Below, piece after piece: positions 34,964 to 43,648 of a DNA stretch of 64,000 bases. Position numbers and translations under genes: made by a program. Origin of the DNA: Burkholderia arboris (GTDB lineage Bacteria; Pseudomonadota; Gammaproteobacteria; Burkholderiales; Burkholderiaceae); contig NZ_CABVPX010000024.1 of the NCBI RefSeq assembly GCF_902499125.1, positions 62,001 to 126,000 on the forward strand. Reading direction: 5' to 3'. The notes below the pieces were generated by a model. That model was not told the origin of the DNA. It saw only the letters and a program-made list of their open reading frames with translations, and ran no database searches. Position 1 is the stretch's first letter, and every line of letters begins with the position of its first letter.

Positions 34964-36478
34964 TCAACCGTTGCCGGTGAATGCCGCTCCTGCCGGCTTC
35001 ATCCGGATGCCCGGAGCCAGCCGGGTCCATGGCAACTCGGCCGGATCGGCTGTCATCGGGCCCGGCGCCGCGGCAACGAGCACCGCGTGGGCGATGCCCT
35101 GGAAATCGGCGCGAAAGTGCACGGAGCTTTTGTTGACGAGGATGCGCATCGCTTCCGGCTCGACGCCGCCCACGCGATAGAGATTGCGGTCGAGCATCTG
35201 CGCCTTGCCGCTGCTCACCACGATCAGCACGCCATCGATCCACAGGCAGGCAACCGGCCCGATATCCGCGCGCATGCCGTTCATCATCGGGCCGTCATAC
35301 CGGCAGATGCCGTCGGACAGGTTCACGACCTCGAAACGCGCGTGGTACGGCTCGTCGCCGGGCACGCCGGAGACACCGCCGAGCGCCACCTCGATGAACG
35401 CACCGACCCCGGCGCGATGGGCCGCCGCCGCGGCCGCCGGATCCCAGATCAGGCCGATCGCCGCATCGCGTGCGCCGTTGCGCAGCAACGCCCGCAGCAT
35501 GCCCGTCGTGTTCGAGTCGCCGCCCGCGCCGGGGTTGTCCTGCGTATCGGCGATGACGACCGGCTTGCCGGCCCCCTCGGCAAGCCGCATCGCTTCGAGC
35601 ACGGCGGCATCGGGCGACAGGAACGGCACCTGCCACGCGGCCTCGTCCGCCAGCATCCTATCGTAGAGTGCCTGCACGGCTGCCTCGGCCGACACGGCGT
35701 CGTCGCCGTAACCCCAGATGACCGGGCCGCATTCCGGGAAATCGGCCGCCGGAAAACCCGGCGCAAACGACAACGACGCCACGGCCCCGGTTTCCAGCGC
35801 CGCGAGCTGCGCATACATGCCGCGCGAAGGTTCGAGCAGCGTGCACATGCCGTTGATCGGGATCAGGAACGGCAGCCGGCGCGCCGCGCGATGCAGCGGG
35901 CGACCGCCCGCCGCCCGCGAGACGAGCAGGCGCTCGAGCAGCACGGCCGCGCGTTCGCCGGTCTCGGCCATGTCGACATGCGGATAGGTGCGGAAGGCGA
36001 CCAGCGCGTCGGCCTCGTGCAGCATCCTCGCGGTGACGTTGGCATGCAGGTCGAGCGACGCGACCACCGGCACGGCCGGGCCGACCGCGGCGCGCACGCG
36101 CTCCAGCAACGTGCCTTCGCCGTCGTCGGCATGCTCCGCGACCATCGCGCCGTGCAGGTCGAGGTACACGGCGTCGTAGCCTCCGTTGCGAACCGCCGCA
36201 AGGATTTCGCCGGCAATGCGCTCGAACGCGTCCTCGGTCACGTGGGCCGACGGGCTTGCGCCCGCCCAGATGACCGGCAGCAGGGTCCAGCCGCGCCGTT
36301 CCGCCGCGACGATGAATCCGCCCGCGGGAATGTTGACGTCGCGCAGCGCGAGCACGTCGTCGCCCCGCACCATGGCCGGGAAGCCCTCGCCGCGCTCGAA
36401 GTTTGCGTAAGCGGCTTTCGACGGCGCGAACGTATTGGTTTCATGCTGAAAGCCGGCGATTAAAATGCGCGTGTTCAA
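34964..36478 (-). CDS. M81-family metallopeptidase (MlrC-like)
   Basis: The 504-residue protein matches the M81/MlrC family, named after an enzyme of microcystin degradation. It starts with ILIAGFQHETNTFAPSKAAY, has YDAVYLDLHGAMVAEHADDG and VPVVASLDLHANVT with likely metal-binding Asp/His, and ADTQDNPGAGGDSNTTGMLR in the second half. The start is TTG (complement of 36476-36478); GGAG lies 8 bases upstream and no suitable ATG is nearby. It follows the MFS gene on the same strand (97-bp gap), suggesting import and hydrolysis of one substrate. That substrate is unknown; a peptide-like or cyclic amide is a guess. Confidence 0.82.
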   Translation of the reverse strand: MNTRILIAGFQHETNTFAPSKAAYANFERGEGFPAMVRGDDVLALRDVNIPAGGFIVAAERRGWTLLPVIWAGASPSAHVTEDAFERIAGEILAAVRNGGYDAVYLDLHGAMVAEHADDGEGTLLERVRAAVGPAVPVVASLDLHANVTARMLHEADALVAFRTYPHVDMAETGERAAVLLERLLVSRAAGGRPLHRAARRLPFLIPINGMCTLLEPSRGMYAQLAALETGAVASLSFAPGFPAADFPECGPVIWGYGDDAVSAEAAVQALYDRMLADEAAWQVPFLSPDAAVLEAMRLAEGAGKPVVIADTQDNPGAGGDSNTTGMLRALLRNGARDAAIGLIWDPAAAAAAHRAGVGAFIEVALGGVSGVPGDEPYHARFEVVNLSDGICRYDGPMMNGMRADIGPVACLWIDGVLIVVSSGKAQMLDRNLYRVGGVEPEAMRILVNKSSVHFRADFQGIAHAVLVAAAPGPMTADPAELPWTRLAPGIRMKPAGAAFTGNG

Positions 36479-36575
36479 AAACGTGTCTCCGGAAGTAATG
36501 AGTCAATGCACCGGCACAAAGCGCCGTCAGTCCCGCACCGCGATGGATGTCGCGGACGCTTGCGCGAGCGCGACG

Positions 36576-37895
36576 TCACGCCGTCGCCAATGCGTCGTGC
36601 GGCGCGGGAAGCCGGTTCGCCACGAGCACCGCGGCGCCCGCGACCAGCAGCGCGACCATGACCAGCAGGCCGGCTGCCATGCTGCCCGTCGCCGAGTGGA
36701 TCGCACCGATGATGGTCGGGCTCAGGAAGCCGCCGATCAGGCCGATCGTATTGATCAACGCGATGCCGCCCGCGGCGGCGTCGCCCTTCAGGTATTGCGA
36801 CGGAATCGCCCAGAACACCGTGTACGCGGCCCAGATCATCGACGTGGCGATCGTCATGCCGACCAGTGAAATGACGAGATTGCCGTTGGCCGTCGTCGCC
36901 ACGGCCAGCGCGATCGCGCCGATCAGGGCCGGCACCGCGCTGTGGAAACGGCGCTCGCCGCGGCGGTCCGACCGGCGGCCGATGACGACCATCGCGATCG
37001 CGGCGCAGACGTACGGGATCATCGAGTACAGCCCGATCTGCATCGTATCGGTCACGCCGTCGGCCTTGAGGATCGACGGCAGCCAGAAACTCACCGCGTA
37101 GATCCCGCAGATGATCGTGAAATAGGCGAACGCCAGCAGGTACACGCGCGGGTCGCGCAACACCTGTCCGAACGAGCGATGACCGGCGCCGGGGGTGTGC
37201 AGCTCGGCGGCGAGCATCCGCTTCTCGTCGTCGGTCAGCCACTTCGCGTCGGCCGGCCGGTCGGACAGGACCTTGAGTGCGAGCACGCCGAACAGCACGC
37301 ACGGCAGGCCTTCGACGACGAACATCCACTGCCAGCCTGCCAGGCCGTGGGCACCGGCCAGCCCGGTCATCAGCCATGCCGACAGCGGCGAACCGAAGGC
37401 GCCGCCGATCGGGCCGGCGAGCATGACGACCGCCATCACGCCGGCCATGCGGCGCTGGCCATACCAGTAGGTCAGGTAAAAGATCATCCCGGGCGCGAAG
37501 CCGGCCTCGAACACGCCGAGCAGGAAGCGCATCGCGTAGAACGTGGTCTCGTCATGGACGAACATCATGCCGGCCGACGTCAGGCCCCACAGCACCATGA
37601 TCCGGCTGATGGTCTTGCGTGCGCCGATCCGCGGCAGCAGCAGGTTGCTCGGAATCTCGAACAGCACATAGCCGAGAAAGAAGATGCCCGCGCCCAGCCC
37701 GTACACCGCATCGGAAATACCCAGGTCGCTCTGCATCGAAAGCTTGGCGAACCCGATATTCACGCGATCGAGATAGGCGAACGTGTAGCAGAGCAGCAGA
37801 AAAGGCAGCAGGCGCCAGTTCAGTTTGCGGTACAGGGCCTGATGCGCCGGGCTGTCGGGCGCGACCGGGGCTTGAGGGGATGGAATGGCGGACAT
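36576..37895 (-). CDS. MFS transporter, anion:cation symporter (ACS) family
   Basis: The 439-residue permease has twelve predicted membrane helices and ACS-family marks: FLLLCYTFAYLDRVNIGFAK in TM1, the GYVLFEIPSNLLLPRIGARK loop, and MRFLLGVFEAGFAPGMIFYL in TM4. ACS members import organic anions such as tartrate, galactonate or phthalate. ATG 37895 gives MSAIPSPQAP. It is upstream of the M81 gene on the minus strand and divergent from a LysR gene, the standard layout of a substrate-induced uptake and degradation operon. Confidence 0.88.
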   Translation of the reverse strand: MSAIPSPQAPVAPDSPAHQALYRKLNWRLLPFLLLCYTFAYLDRVNIGFAKLSMQSDLGISDAVYGLGAGIFFLGYVLFEIPSNLLLPRIGARKTISRIMVLWGLTSAGMMFVHDETTFYAMRFLLGVFEAGFAPGMIFYLTYWYGQRRMAGVMAVVMLAGPIGGAFGSPLSAWLMTGLAGAHGLAGWQWMFVVEGLPCVLFGVLALKVLSDRPADAKWLTDDEKRMLAAELHTPGAGHRSFGQVLRDPRVYLLAFAYFTIICGIYAVSFWLPSILKADGVTDTMQIGLYSMIPYVCAAIAMVVIGRRSDRRGERRFHSAVPALIGAIALAVATTANGNLVISLVGMTIATSMIWAAYTVFWAIPSQYLKGDAAAGGIALINTIGLIGGFLSPTIIGAIHSATGSMAAGLLVMVALLVAGAAVLVANRLPAPHDALATA

Positions 37896-38046
37896 GCGCT
37901 CTCCTTTAGGGCGTATTGCTTCAAATCCCGCATCGATGTTCGACTCCGTTCGAATCGTCGAGGAGACGAAAAAGCAGCGCAAGAGCAACCTAAGCGAGTT
38001 ATCGTTGCTCAACGAGCAACACTTCACCGGCCAACGGACCGACACC

Positions 38047-39033
38047 ATGCGCGAACTGAACCAGCGCCGCCTGCGCTATTTCCATGAAGTCCTGACGCAC
38101 GGCTCCATCCGCGGCGCGGCCGACAGCATCAACACGTCACCGTCCGTCATCACGCGGCAGATCCGCTTGCTCGAGGAAGAAATCGGGGCCCCGTTGTTCG
38201 AGCGCCAGCCTCGCGGCGTGCAGCCGACCGAAGCCGCGGCGCACCTGCTCGAGTACTGGCACGGCTGCCGCTCCCAGCAGGAACTGTTCGAAGACCGCCT
38301 GCAGGCGCTGCACGGCCTGCAACACGGCCAGATCCGCATCGCCACCAGCGAAGGCTATATCGACTGCCTGATGGACGAGGTGCTCACCGATTTCTGCGCG
38401 CGCTATCCGAAGCTCGACGTCACCGTCGATCTCCTGCCGGTCAGCAAATTGCTCCAGGAAGTCGCCGAGAGCCGCGCGCATATCGGCCTCGCCTACAATC
38501 CCCCGGCGCATCCGGATATCGAGTACGTCGCCACCGCGCCGCAGCCCGTGGTGGCGCTCGTGCATCCCGGGCACCCGCTCGCCGTGCGGGGCCGGCCAGT
38601 CGCGGTACGCGAACTCGCCGAATATCCACTCGCGCTGATGCCGCCGGCGTTCGGTCTCGGACAGGCAGTGCAGATGCTCGCCTACGCGGAGAACATCCAG
38701 CTCCACCCGACGCTCACCACCAACTCGCTCGCCGTGCTGCGCCACTTCGTCAAGCGCAACAGCGGCGTCACGCTGCTCGCCGCGTTCGCCGCGTATCAGG
38801 AACTGGAGGCGGGAGAACTCGTCGCCCTTCCCGTCGCCCATCCGCTGCTCGAGGCAGCCAACGCGCGGCTGCTGGTCAAGGCCGGCCGCACGCTCGGGGT
38901 GGCAGCCGATACGCTGCTGCGCGGCATCCTGCGGGACATGAAGATGTTTTCGAACGCGGGCGGGCGCAACGGCAGGACAACGGCGCGCGGCAAGGCCGGC
39001 AAGCGGGCGGCGGGGAATCGCGGCAGATCATGA
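38047..39033 (+). CDS. LysR-family regulator of the M81/MFS operon
   Basis: The 328-residue regulator has the winged helix-turn-helix at about residues 1-62 (RRLRYFHEVLTHGSIRGAAD, NTSPSVITRQIRLLEEEIGA) and a LysR effector domain. The C-terminal 25 residues are Gly/Arg/Lys-rich (GGRNGRTTARGKAGKRAAGN), an unusual basic tail that might help DNA binding. The ATG at 38047 is chosen for the normal LysR N-terminus; the open frame continues upstream without conservation. It is divergent from the MFS transporter and probably activates it. Confidence 0.88.
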   Translation: MRELNQRRLRYFHEVLTHGSIRGAADSINTSPSVITRQIRLLEEEIGAPLFERQPRGVQPTEAAAHLLEYWHGCRSQQELFEDRLQALHGLQHGQIRIATSEGYIDCLMDEVLTDFCARYPKLDVTVDLLPVSKLLQEVAESRAHIGLAYNPPAHPDIEYVATAPQPVVALVHPGHPLAVRGRPVAVRELAEYPLALMPPAFGLGQAVQMLAYAENIQLHPTLTTNSLAVLRHFVKRNSGVTLLAAFAAYQELEAGELVALPVAHPLLEAANARLLVKAGRTLGVAADTLLRGILRDMKMFSNAGGRNGRTTARGKAGKRAAGNRGRS

Positions 39034-39178
39034 TTGTCCCCACCGACAATGCAGCCCGCCTCGCCGGCTGCGGGAAATCGGCCGACCCGGCGCAAGCCGA
39101 CATCATGCGGCGATTGATTATTTGAGGAACCCGACATTTCTCGCCGGTTTCGTACGGGTCAGGTTCCACGCGCGCCGC

Positions 39179-40294
39179 TCACGCCCCAAGTAACATCCCC
39201 GTGCGCACCGGCACCGTGCCCGTCACGCGGCCGAGCGGTGCGCCGGCGGTCACGAAGCGGATCGCACGGCGCATGTAGAACACGCCGTCGGTCGCGCTCG
39301 AGATCGTCGTGATCGCATCCGTCAGCGGATCGACGATGTCGAACAGCGGATCGCCGGCGCGGATCGTCGCGCCGATCGCCGCGCGGTGCACGAGAATCCC
39401 GCTCACCGGCGCGTAGAACTGCTCGCTGCCCGCGAGCGGCGTGGCCGGCGCGGCCAGCGGCGGCAGCGGCGTGCGTTCGCCTTGCACCGCGCCGCGCCAG
39501 ACGAGATAGTCGACGAGCGCGCCGGCATCGCGCTGCGCATGTTCATACGTCACGTCGCGCTGGCCGCGGCACTCGACCGTCACGGCCACGGCGCCGGCCG
39601 CCATCGGCGTGCCTTCCGGCAGATGCTGCCGCAACCGCGACCACAGCAGGTGATGCGCATCGTCGAATGCGTGCCCGCCCGAATCCTCGGCGAGCAGCGA
39701 TACTTCCGCGCCGAGATAACGCGCGAGCGGCTCGATGTCCGGCCAGGCGGTAGCGCTCGTGTACACATGCATCACCGCTTCGAGCGAGCAATGCAGGTCG
39801 ATCACGACGTCGGCGTCGTGCGACAGCTTCAGCAGCGCAAGCTGCAGCGCATCGAATTCGGTGCGCGGCGCGATATCGTCGAGCGCCGCGCCGACGCATT
39901 CGCGCACGATCGCGCGATTGCGCTCGCCGTCGTCGCCGAGCCGGTCGCGCGAGCGCGCGGCGATCTCCGCGAGCGGCAGGAAGCCGCGATTGAAGTTGCG
40001 GCCGCTCGCCAGGTCGAAGCGGCCGATGAACTGCCCGAGCAGATGATGATTGAGGCCGACCGGGTTCGACACCGGCACGAGCACGATCTCGGCCGTGAGC
40101 CGGCCTTCGGCATCGAGCTGCGCGAGACGCTGCTTCAGCACGAACGCCGCGAGCATCGCGGGCGTCTCGTCCGCGTGCAGCGCGGCCTGCAGGTAGATCT
40201 TGCGGCCGGCATCGGCCGGCCCGAAATGAAAGCTCGTCAGCGTGCGCTGCGTGCCGATCGACGGCGACAGGAGCGGTGTGGTGCGAATCTGCAT
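39179..40294 (-). CDS. Succinylglutamate desuccinylase/aspartoacylase-family amidohydrolase
   Basis: The 371-residue protein has the zinc site of this M14-like family: ALHADETPAMLAAF gives His/Glu ligands near residue 40, and VVIDLHCSLEAVMHVYT the third His near residue 165, preceded by NFNRGF. Members remove acyl groups from N-acyl amino acids. The C-terminal part (SGILVHRAAIGATIRAGDPL) resembles a lipoyl-like beta domain seen in this family. It lies downstream of a periplasmic amino-acid-binding protein gene, with a 9-bp tandem repeat in the gap, so it probably processes what that protein captures. Confidence 0.85.
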   Translation of the reverse strand: MQIRTTPLLSPSIGTQRTLTSFHFGPADAGRKIYLQAALHADETPAMLAAFVLKQRLAQLDAEGRLTAEIVLVPVSNPVGLNHHLLGQFIGRFDLASGRNFNRGFLPLAEIAARSRDRLGDDGERNRAIVRECVGAALDDIAPRTEFDALQLALLKLSHDADVVIDLHCSLEAVMHVYTSATAWPDIEPLARYLGAEVSLLAEDSGGHAFDDAHHLLWSRLRQHLPEGTPMAAGAVAVTVECRGQRDVTYEHAQRDAGALVDYLVWRGAVQGERTPLPPLAAPATPLAGSEQFYAPVSGILVHRAAIGATIRAGDPLFDIVDPLTDAITTISSATDGVFYMRRAIRFVTAGAPLGRVTGTVPVRTGMLLGA

Positions 40295-40320
40295 CGACGG
40301 TCTCGAACGGATGAAAACGG

Positions 40321-40383
40321 GTGAATCGGGTGAATCGGGTGAATCGGGTGAATCGGAGGAATCGGAGGAATCGGGGAAATCGG
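40321..40383. repeat. Tandem array of 9-bp units
   Basis: Seven 9-bp units lie head to tail: four GTGAATCGG, two AGGAATCGG and one GGAAATCGG. They fill most of the 101-bp gap between the binding-protein and desuccinylase genes. The unit length keeps all frames open, producing Asp-Ser-rich or Asn-Arg-rich shadow peptides. The array may vary in copy number between strains and could change spacing between the two genes. Confidence 0.85.
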
Positions 40384-40395
40384 CCTGCACGACGC

Positions 40396-41169
40396 TCAGT
40401 CGCCGTACGGATTGAAATCGAAGTACTGCTTCGCGATCCGGCCATACGTGCCGTCCTTCAGCATCGATGCGATCGCGCCGTCGATCGACGCCTTCAGCGC
40501 CGTATCCGACTGCCGCATGCCGATGCCGACGCCGCGATCGCCCATGTCGAGCGGCGCGCCGACGAATGCGAAGCCCTTGCCGCGCGGCTGGCGCAGGAAC
40601 CCGTAGTCGGCTTCCACCGTGCCGAGCAGCGCCGCGTCGAGCCGGCCGTTCACGAGATCGGCGAACACGTCGTCCTGGCTCTTGTACGGCACCACGCTGA
40701 CGCCGGCCGGCGCCCAGTGCGCGAGCGCCCACGATTCGAACTGCGTGCCCGACTGCACGCCGACGCGCTTGCCGGCCAGCGACGCGGTCGTGCTGCCGAG
40801 CCGGCTCTCGGGCCGCGCGACGAGCCGCGACTTGAAGCGAAACAGCTTCGACGAGAACAGGATCTGCTTCTCGCGCTTCTCCGTGATCGCCATCGACGAC
40901 AGGATCGCGTCGATCTTGCGCGCCTGCAGCGCAGGGATCATCCCGGAGAACTCGAGCTCGACCCACTGGCAGCGCAACTGCGCGCGGCGGCAGATCTCGT
41001 TGCCGAGATCGACGTCGAAGCCCTTCAGGCTGCCGTCGGGCGCCTTCGCATCCATCGGCGGATAGGTCGGATCGATGCCGAGGCGCACCACGTGCGCGTC
41101 GAGCGCAGACGCGGACGTGGCCGCCAGGCCAAGGCACAGGGAAACCAGCGGGACGAGGCAACGTTTCAT
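40396..41169 (-). CDS. Periplasmic amino-acid-binding protein of an ABC transporter
   Basis: The 257-residue precursor has a signal peptide (MKRCLVPLVSLCLGLAATSA, cut near SALDAHV). The mature SBP_bac_3 domain contains VRLGIDPTYPPMDAKAPDGS, LKGFDVDLGNEICRRAQLRC, and LSSMAITEKREKQILFSSKL. It resembles lysine/arginine/ornithine or histidine-binding proteins. No permease or ATPase gene is adjacent, so it either works with a transporter encoded elsewhere or is an orphan. ATG 41169 starts the signal peptide. It is divergent from a LysR gene across a clear palindrome (41269-41287). Confidence 0.88.
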   Translation of the reverse strand: MKRCLVPLVSLCLGLAATSASALDAHVVRLGIDPTYPPMDAKAPDGSLKGFDVDLGNEICRRAQLRCQWVELEFSGMIPALQARKIDAILSSMAITEKREKQILFSSKLFRFKSRLVARPESRLGSTTASLAGKRVGVQSGTQFESWALAHWAPAGVSVVPYKSQDDVFADLVNGRLDAALLGTVEADYGFLRQPRGKGFAFVGAPLDMGDRGVGIGMRQSDTALKASIDGAIASMLKDGTYGRIAKQYFDFNPYGD

Positions 41170-41268
41170 GGTCGACGGAGGGCAGGAAGCAGGGCAAACG
41201 GCATGAGCCGGACTGCCTGCGATCGTAGGCGGCACGCGCCGCCGCCGGAACCATCGACTGCCTTATCA

Positions 41269-41287
41269 TGATCGGTATTTCCGATCA
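41269..41287. promoter_or_regulatory. LysR-type operator candidate
   Basis: TGATCGG (41269-41275) and CCGATCA (41281-41287) are perfect 7-bp arms around TATTT, in the spacer between the binding-protein gene and the divergent LysR gene (ATG 41306). The form suits LysR recognition, and its closeness to the LysR start suggests autoregulation. Confidence 0.55.
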
Positions 41288-41305
41288 CCGGCTTCGCGCT
41301 CATCC

Positions 41306-42226
41306 ATGGCGTTCACGCTGTCCCAGCTCCGCATCTTCCAGGCCGTCGTCGAGCACGGCAGCCTGCGCGCCGCCGCACGCGCGCTCGATCTCGCGCAAAG
41401 CGGCGTCACGCAGCAGCTGCAGAGCCTCGAGGCGACGCTCGGCGCGACGCTGTTCACGCGCACCAATCGCGGGATCGTGCCGACGGCCGTCGGCCAGCGG
41501 CTGCTCGCGCGCTCCGGTTCGATCCTCGGCGAATGCGAGCAGGTCGAGCGGGAAATCCGTCAGTTGAGCGGCGCGTACGAAGGCACCGTCACGCTCGGCC
41601 TCGTGGCCGAACCGCTGATCGATGCGTTCGCGCCCGTGCTGACCGCGTTTCGCGCGCGCTTCGACAAGGTCGACGTGCACCTGCGCACCGGCACGTCGCG
41701 GATGATGGTCGGCTGGCTGCGCGAAAGCGCGGTTGATTTCGCGATCGCGCTGGTCGCGAAGCAGACCGACACGACCGATCTCACGGTCACGCCGCTGCGT
41801 GCGTCGGCACCGGTGGTCGTCTGCCGCAACGGGCATCCGGCAATGCACGCGCAATCGCTCGCGGAGCTGGCCGGTTACGCATGGGTGTCCACCCGCTCGC
41901 CGAACCTGAGCGCCGACCCGGTCGTCAACCGGCTGCTCGCGTACTTCGATGCGCATGGCCAGCCGCCGCCGAAGATTCTCGCCACCGTCGAAGGGATGTT
42001 CGAGACGCTGCAGATCGTCACGCAGACCGATTCCCTCGCGCTCGAAACCGAAGCGATCACGCGGCACGGGCCGTACGCCGGCGCGCTCGCGAAGGTGCCC
42101 GTGCGCGAGCAGGCCGAATCGCAGGACATTTGCCTGCTGCAACGCGCGGCCGTGCCGCTGACGCCCGCCGCGCAGGAACTCGCGACGATGCTCGCGTCAT
42201 ACCTGAGGATGGTGCGCGGGCGGTAA
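41306..42226 (+). CDS. LysR-family regulator of the amino-acid-binding/desuccinylase operon
   Basis: The 306-residue LysR protein has its helix-turn-helix at residues 1-60 (LSQLRIFQAVVEHGSLRAAA, QSGVTQQLQSLEATLGATLF). The co-inducer domain contains GTVTLGLVAEPLIDAFAPVL, VDFAIALVAKQTDT and ILATVEGMFETLQIVTQTDS. It resembles the CysB/Cbl and TsaR-like group only loosely. It is divergent from the operon at 39179-41169, and its promoter carries a 19-bp dyad, so it probably controls that operon and itself. Confidence 0.88.
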   Translation: MAFTLSQLRIFQAVVEHGSLRAAARALDLAQSGVTQQLQSLEATLGATLFTRTNRGIVPTAVGQRLLARSGSILGECEQVEREIRQLSGAYEGTVTLGLVAEPLIDAFAPVLTAFRARFDKVDVHLRTGTSRMMVGWLRESAVDFAIALVAKQTDTTDLTVTPLRASAPVVVCRNGHPAMHAQSLAELAGYAWVSTRSPNLSADPVVNRLLAYFDAHGQPPPKILATVEGMFETLQIVTQTDSLALETEAITRHGPYAGALAKVPVREQAESQDICLLQRAAVPLTPAAQELATMLASYLRMVRGR

Positions 42227-42260
42227 GCGCACGAGCGCGCCCCGCCGCCCGCATCACGCG

Positions 42261-43592
42261 TCAGTCCAGCGACTCCTGGGCCGTCTCGCGCAGCATCGCG
42301 ACCGCGATCAGCGACAGCACCACGCACGCGGCCACGTAGCCGGCCGGCGCGAGCTTGCTGCCGGTCGTCTTCACGAGCCAGGTCGCGATCAGCTGCGCGG
42401 TGCCGCCGAAGATCGTCACCGCGAGCGCATACGCGATCGAGATGCCGGTCGCCCGCACGTGGCGCGGCAGCGATTCGCACATCAGCGCCATTTCCGACGC
42501 CGAGCCGAGCGAATAGAACAGCAGCATCAGTGCGGTCAGCGGCAGGATCACCGACAGCGTCGGATGATGGTTCATCAGCCAGAACGCCGGGAACAGCAGC
42601 AGGACCAGCACGCCGCGGCCGACGAAGATCGGCAGGCGCCGGCTGCCGAGCGTGTCCGACAGCCAGCCGAACAGCGGGCACGTGACCAGCATCACGCAGC
42701 CCGACGCGACGCCGACGAACATCGACAGCTTCATCGGCAGCCCGAGCGTATGGATCGCGTAGGTCGGCATGTAGAACGTCAGGATGTAGGTCGACACCGT
42801 GCCGCCCATCACCGTGAGCATCAGCAGCAACACCGTGCGCGCGTGCTTCGAGAACAGCTCGTGCAGCACGCCGCGCTCGATCCCGTGATGGCTTTCGCCG
42901 GGCGCGTCGTCCGCGAGCCGGCGGCGCAGGTACATACCGACCGGCGCGATCAGCACGCCGACGAGGAACGGCAGCCGCCAGCCCCAGCTTTCGAGCGCAT
43001 CCTTCGTCATGGTGTTCGACAGCAGCGCCGCGAAGCCCGAGCCCATCAGCGCGGCGCCGCCCTGCGTCGCGAGCTGCCAGCTGGCACGGAACGCGCGGCG
43101 CGACGTGCCGCCCTGTTCGAGCAGCGTCGTCGTCGCCGCGCCGAATTCGCCGCCCTGCGAGAAGCCCTGCAGCAGCCGCGCGAACACGACGAGCAACGGC
43201 GCGGCCACGCCGACCTGCGCATAGGTCGGCGCGATCGCGATCAGGCCCGTGCCGAGCGCCATCAGCATGATCGTCAGGTTCAGCGCGGCCTTGCGTCCCT
43301 TGCGGTCCGCATAGACGCCGAGCACGACGCTGCCGAGCGGCCGCGTGAAGAAGCCGGCGGCGAACGTCGCGACCGACAGCAGCAGCGACGTGGTCGCGTC
43401 GCTCGACGGGAAGAACAGCTTGCCGATCAGCACCGCGAAGAACCCGTACACGGTGAAATCGAAGAACTCCAGCCAGTTGCCGATCACGGCCGCGGCGATC
43501 GCACCGCGCCGCGTGACGGCAGGCGCGCCCGGCGCGCTGGTTGCGGCGGCCCCCGTCGACGCGGGGTGCAGCGCGAGATGGTCTTTCTGCAT
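42261..43592 (-). CDS. MFS transporter, metabolite:H+ symporter (MHS) family
   Basis: The 443-residue permease has twelve membrane helices and MHS features: AAVIGNWLEFFDFTVYGFFA in TM1, FFTRPLGSVVLGVYADRKGR in the 2-3 loop, and FARLLQGFSQGGEFGAATTT in TM4. MHS proteins (ProP, KgtP, citrate and shikimate carriers) co-transport organic acids or osmolytes with protons. It lies 56 bp below an M20 amidohydrolase gene on the same strand, so it probably imports the N-acyl amino acid that enzyme hydrolyses. Confidence 0.88.
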   Translation of the reverse strand: MQKDHLALHPASTGAAATSAPGAPAVTRRGAIAAAVIGNWLEFFDFTVYGFFAVLIGKLFFPSSDATTSLLLSVATFAAGFFTRPLGSVVLGVYADRKGRKAALNLTIMLMALGTGLIAIAPTYAQVGVAAPLLVVFARLLQGFSQGGEFGAATTTLLEQGGTSRRAFRASWQLATQGGAALMGSGFAALLSNTMTKDALESWGWRLPFLVGVLIAPVGMYLRRRLADDAPGESHHGIERGVLHELFSKHARTVLLLMLTVMGGTVSTYILTFYMPTYAIHTLGLPMKLSMFVGVASGCVMLVTCPLFGWLSDTLGSRRLPIFVGRGVLVLLLFPAFWLMNHHPTLSVILPLTALMLLFYSLGSASEMALMCESLPRHVRATGISIAYALAVTIFGGTAQLIATWLVKTTGSKLAPAGYVAACVVLSLIAVAMLRETAQESLD

Positions 43593-43648
43593 CGTTGTCG
43601 TCTCCTCTCATTGCGGCCGGAAGCGCCGGCCGCGCGCCACCGCCACGA

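Noticed and set aside
39179..41269. Single 696-codon minus-strand frame joining two genes
   Set aside because: Its N-terminal half is an out-of-frame reading of the binding-protein gene; the 9-bp repeat keeps the frame open. The real genes are 39179-40294 and 40396-41169.
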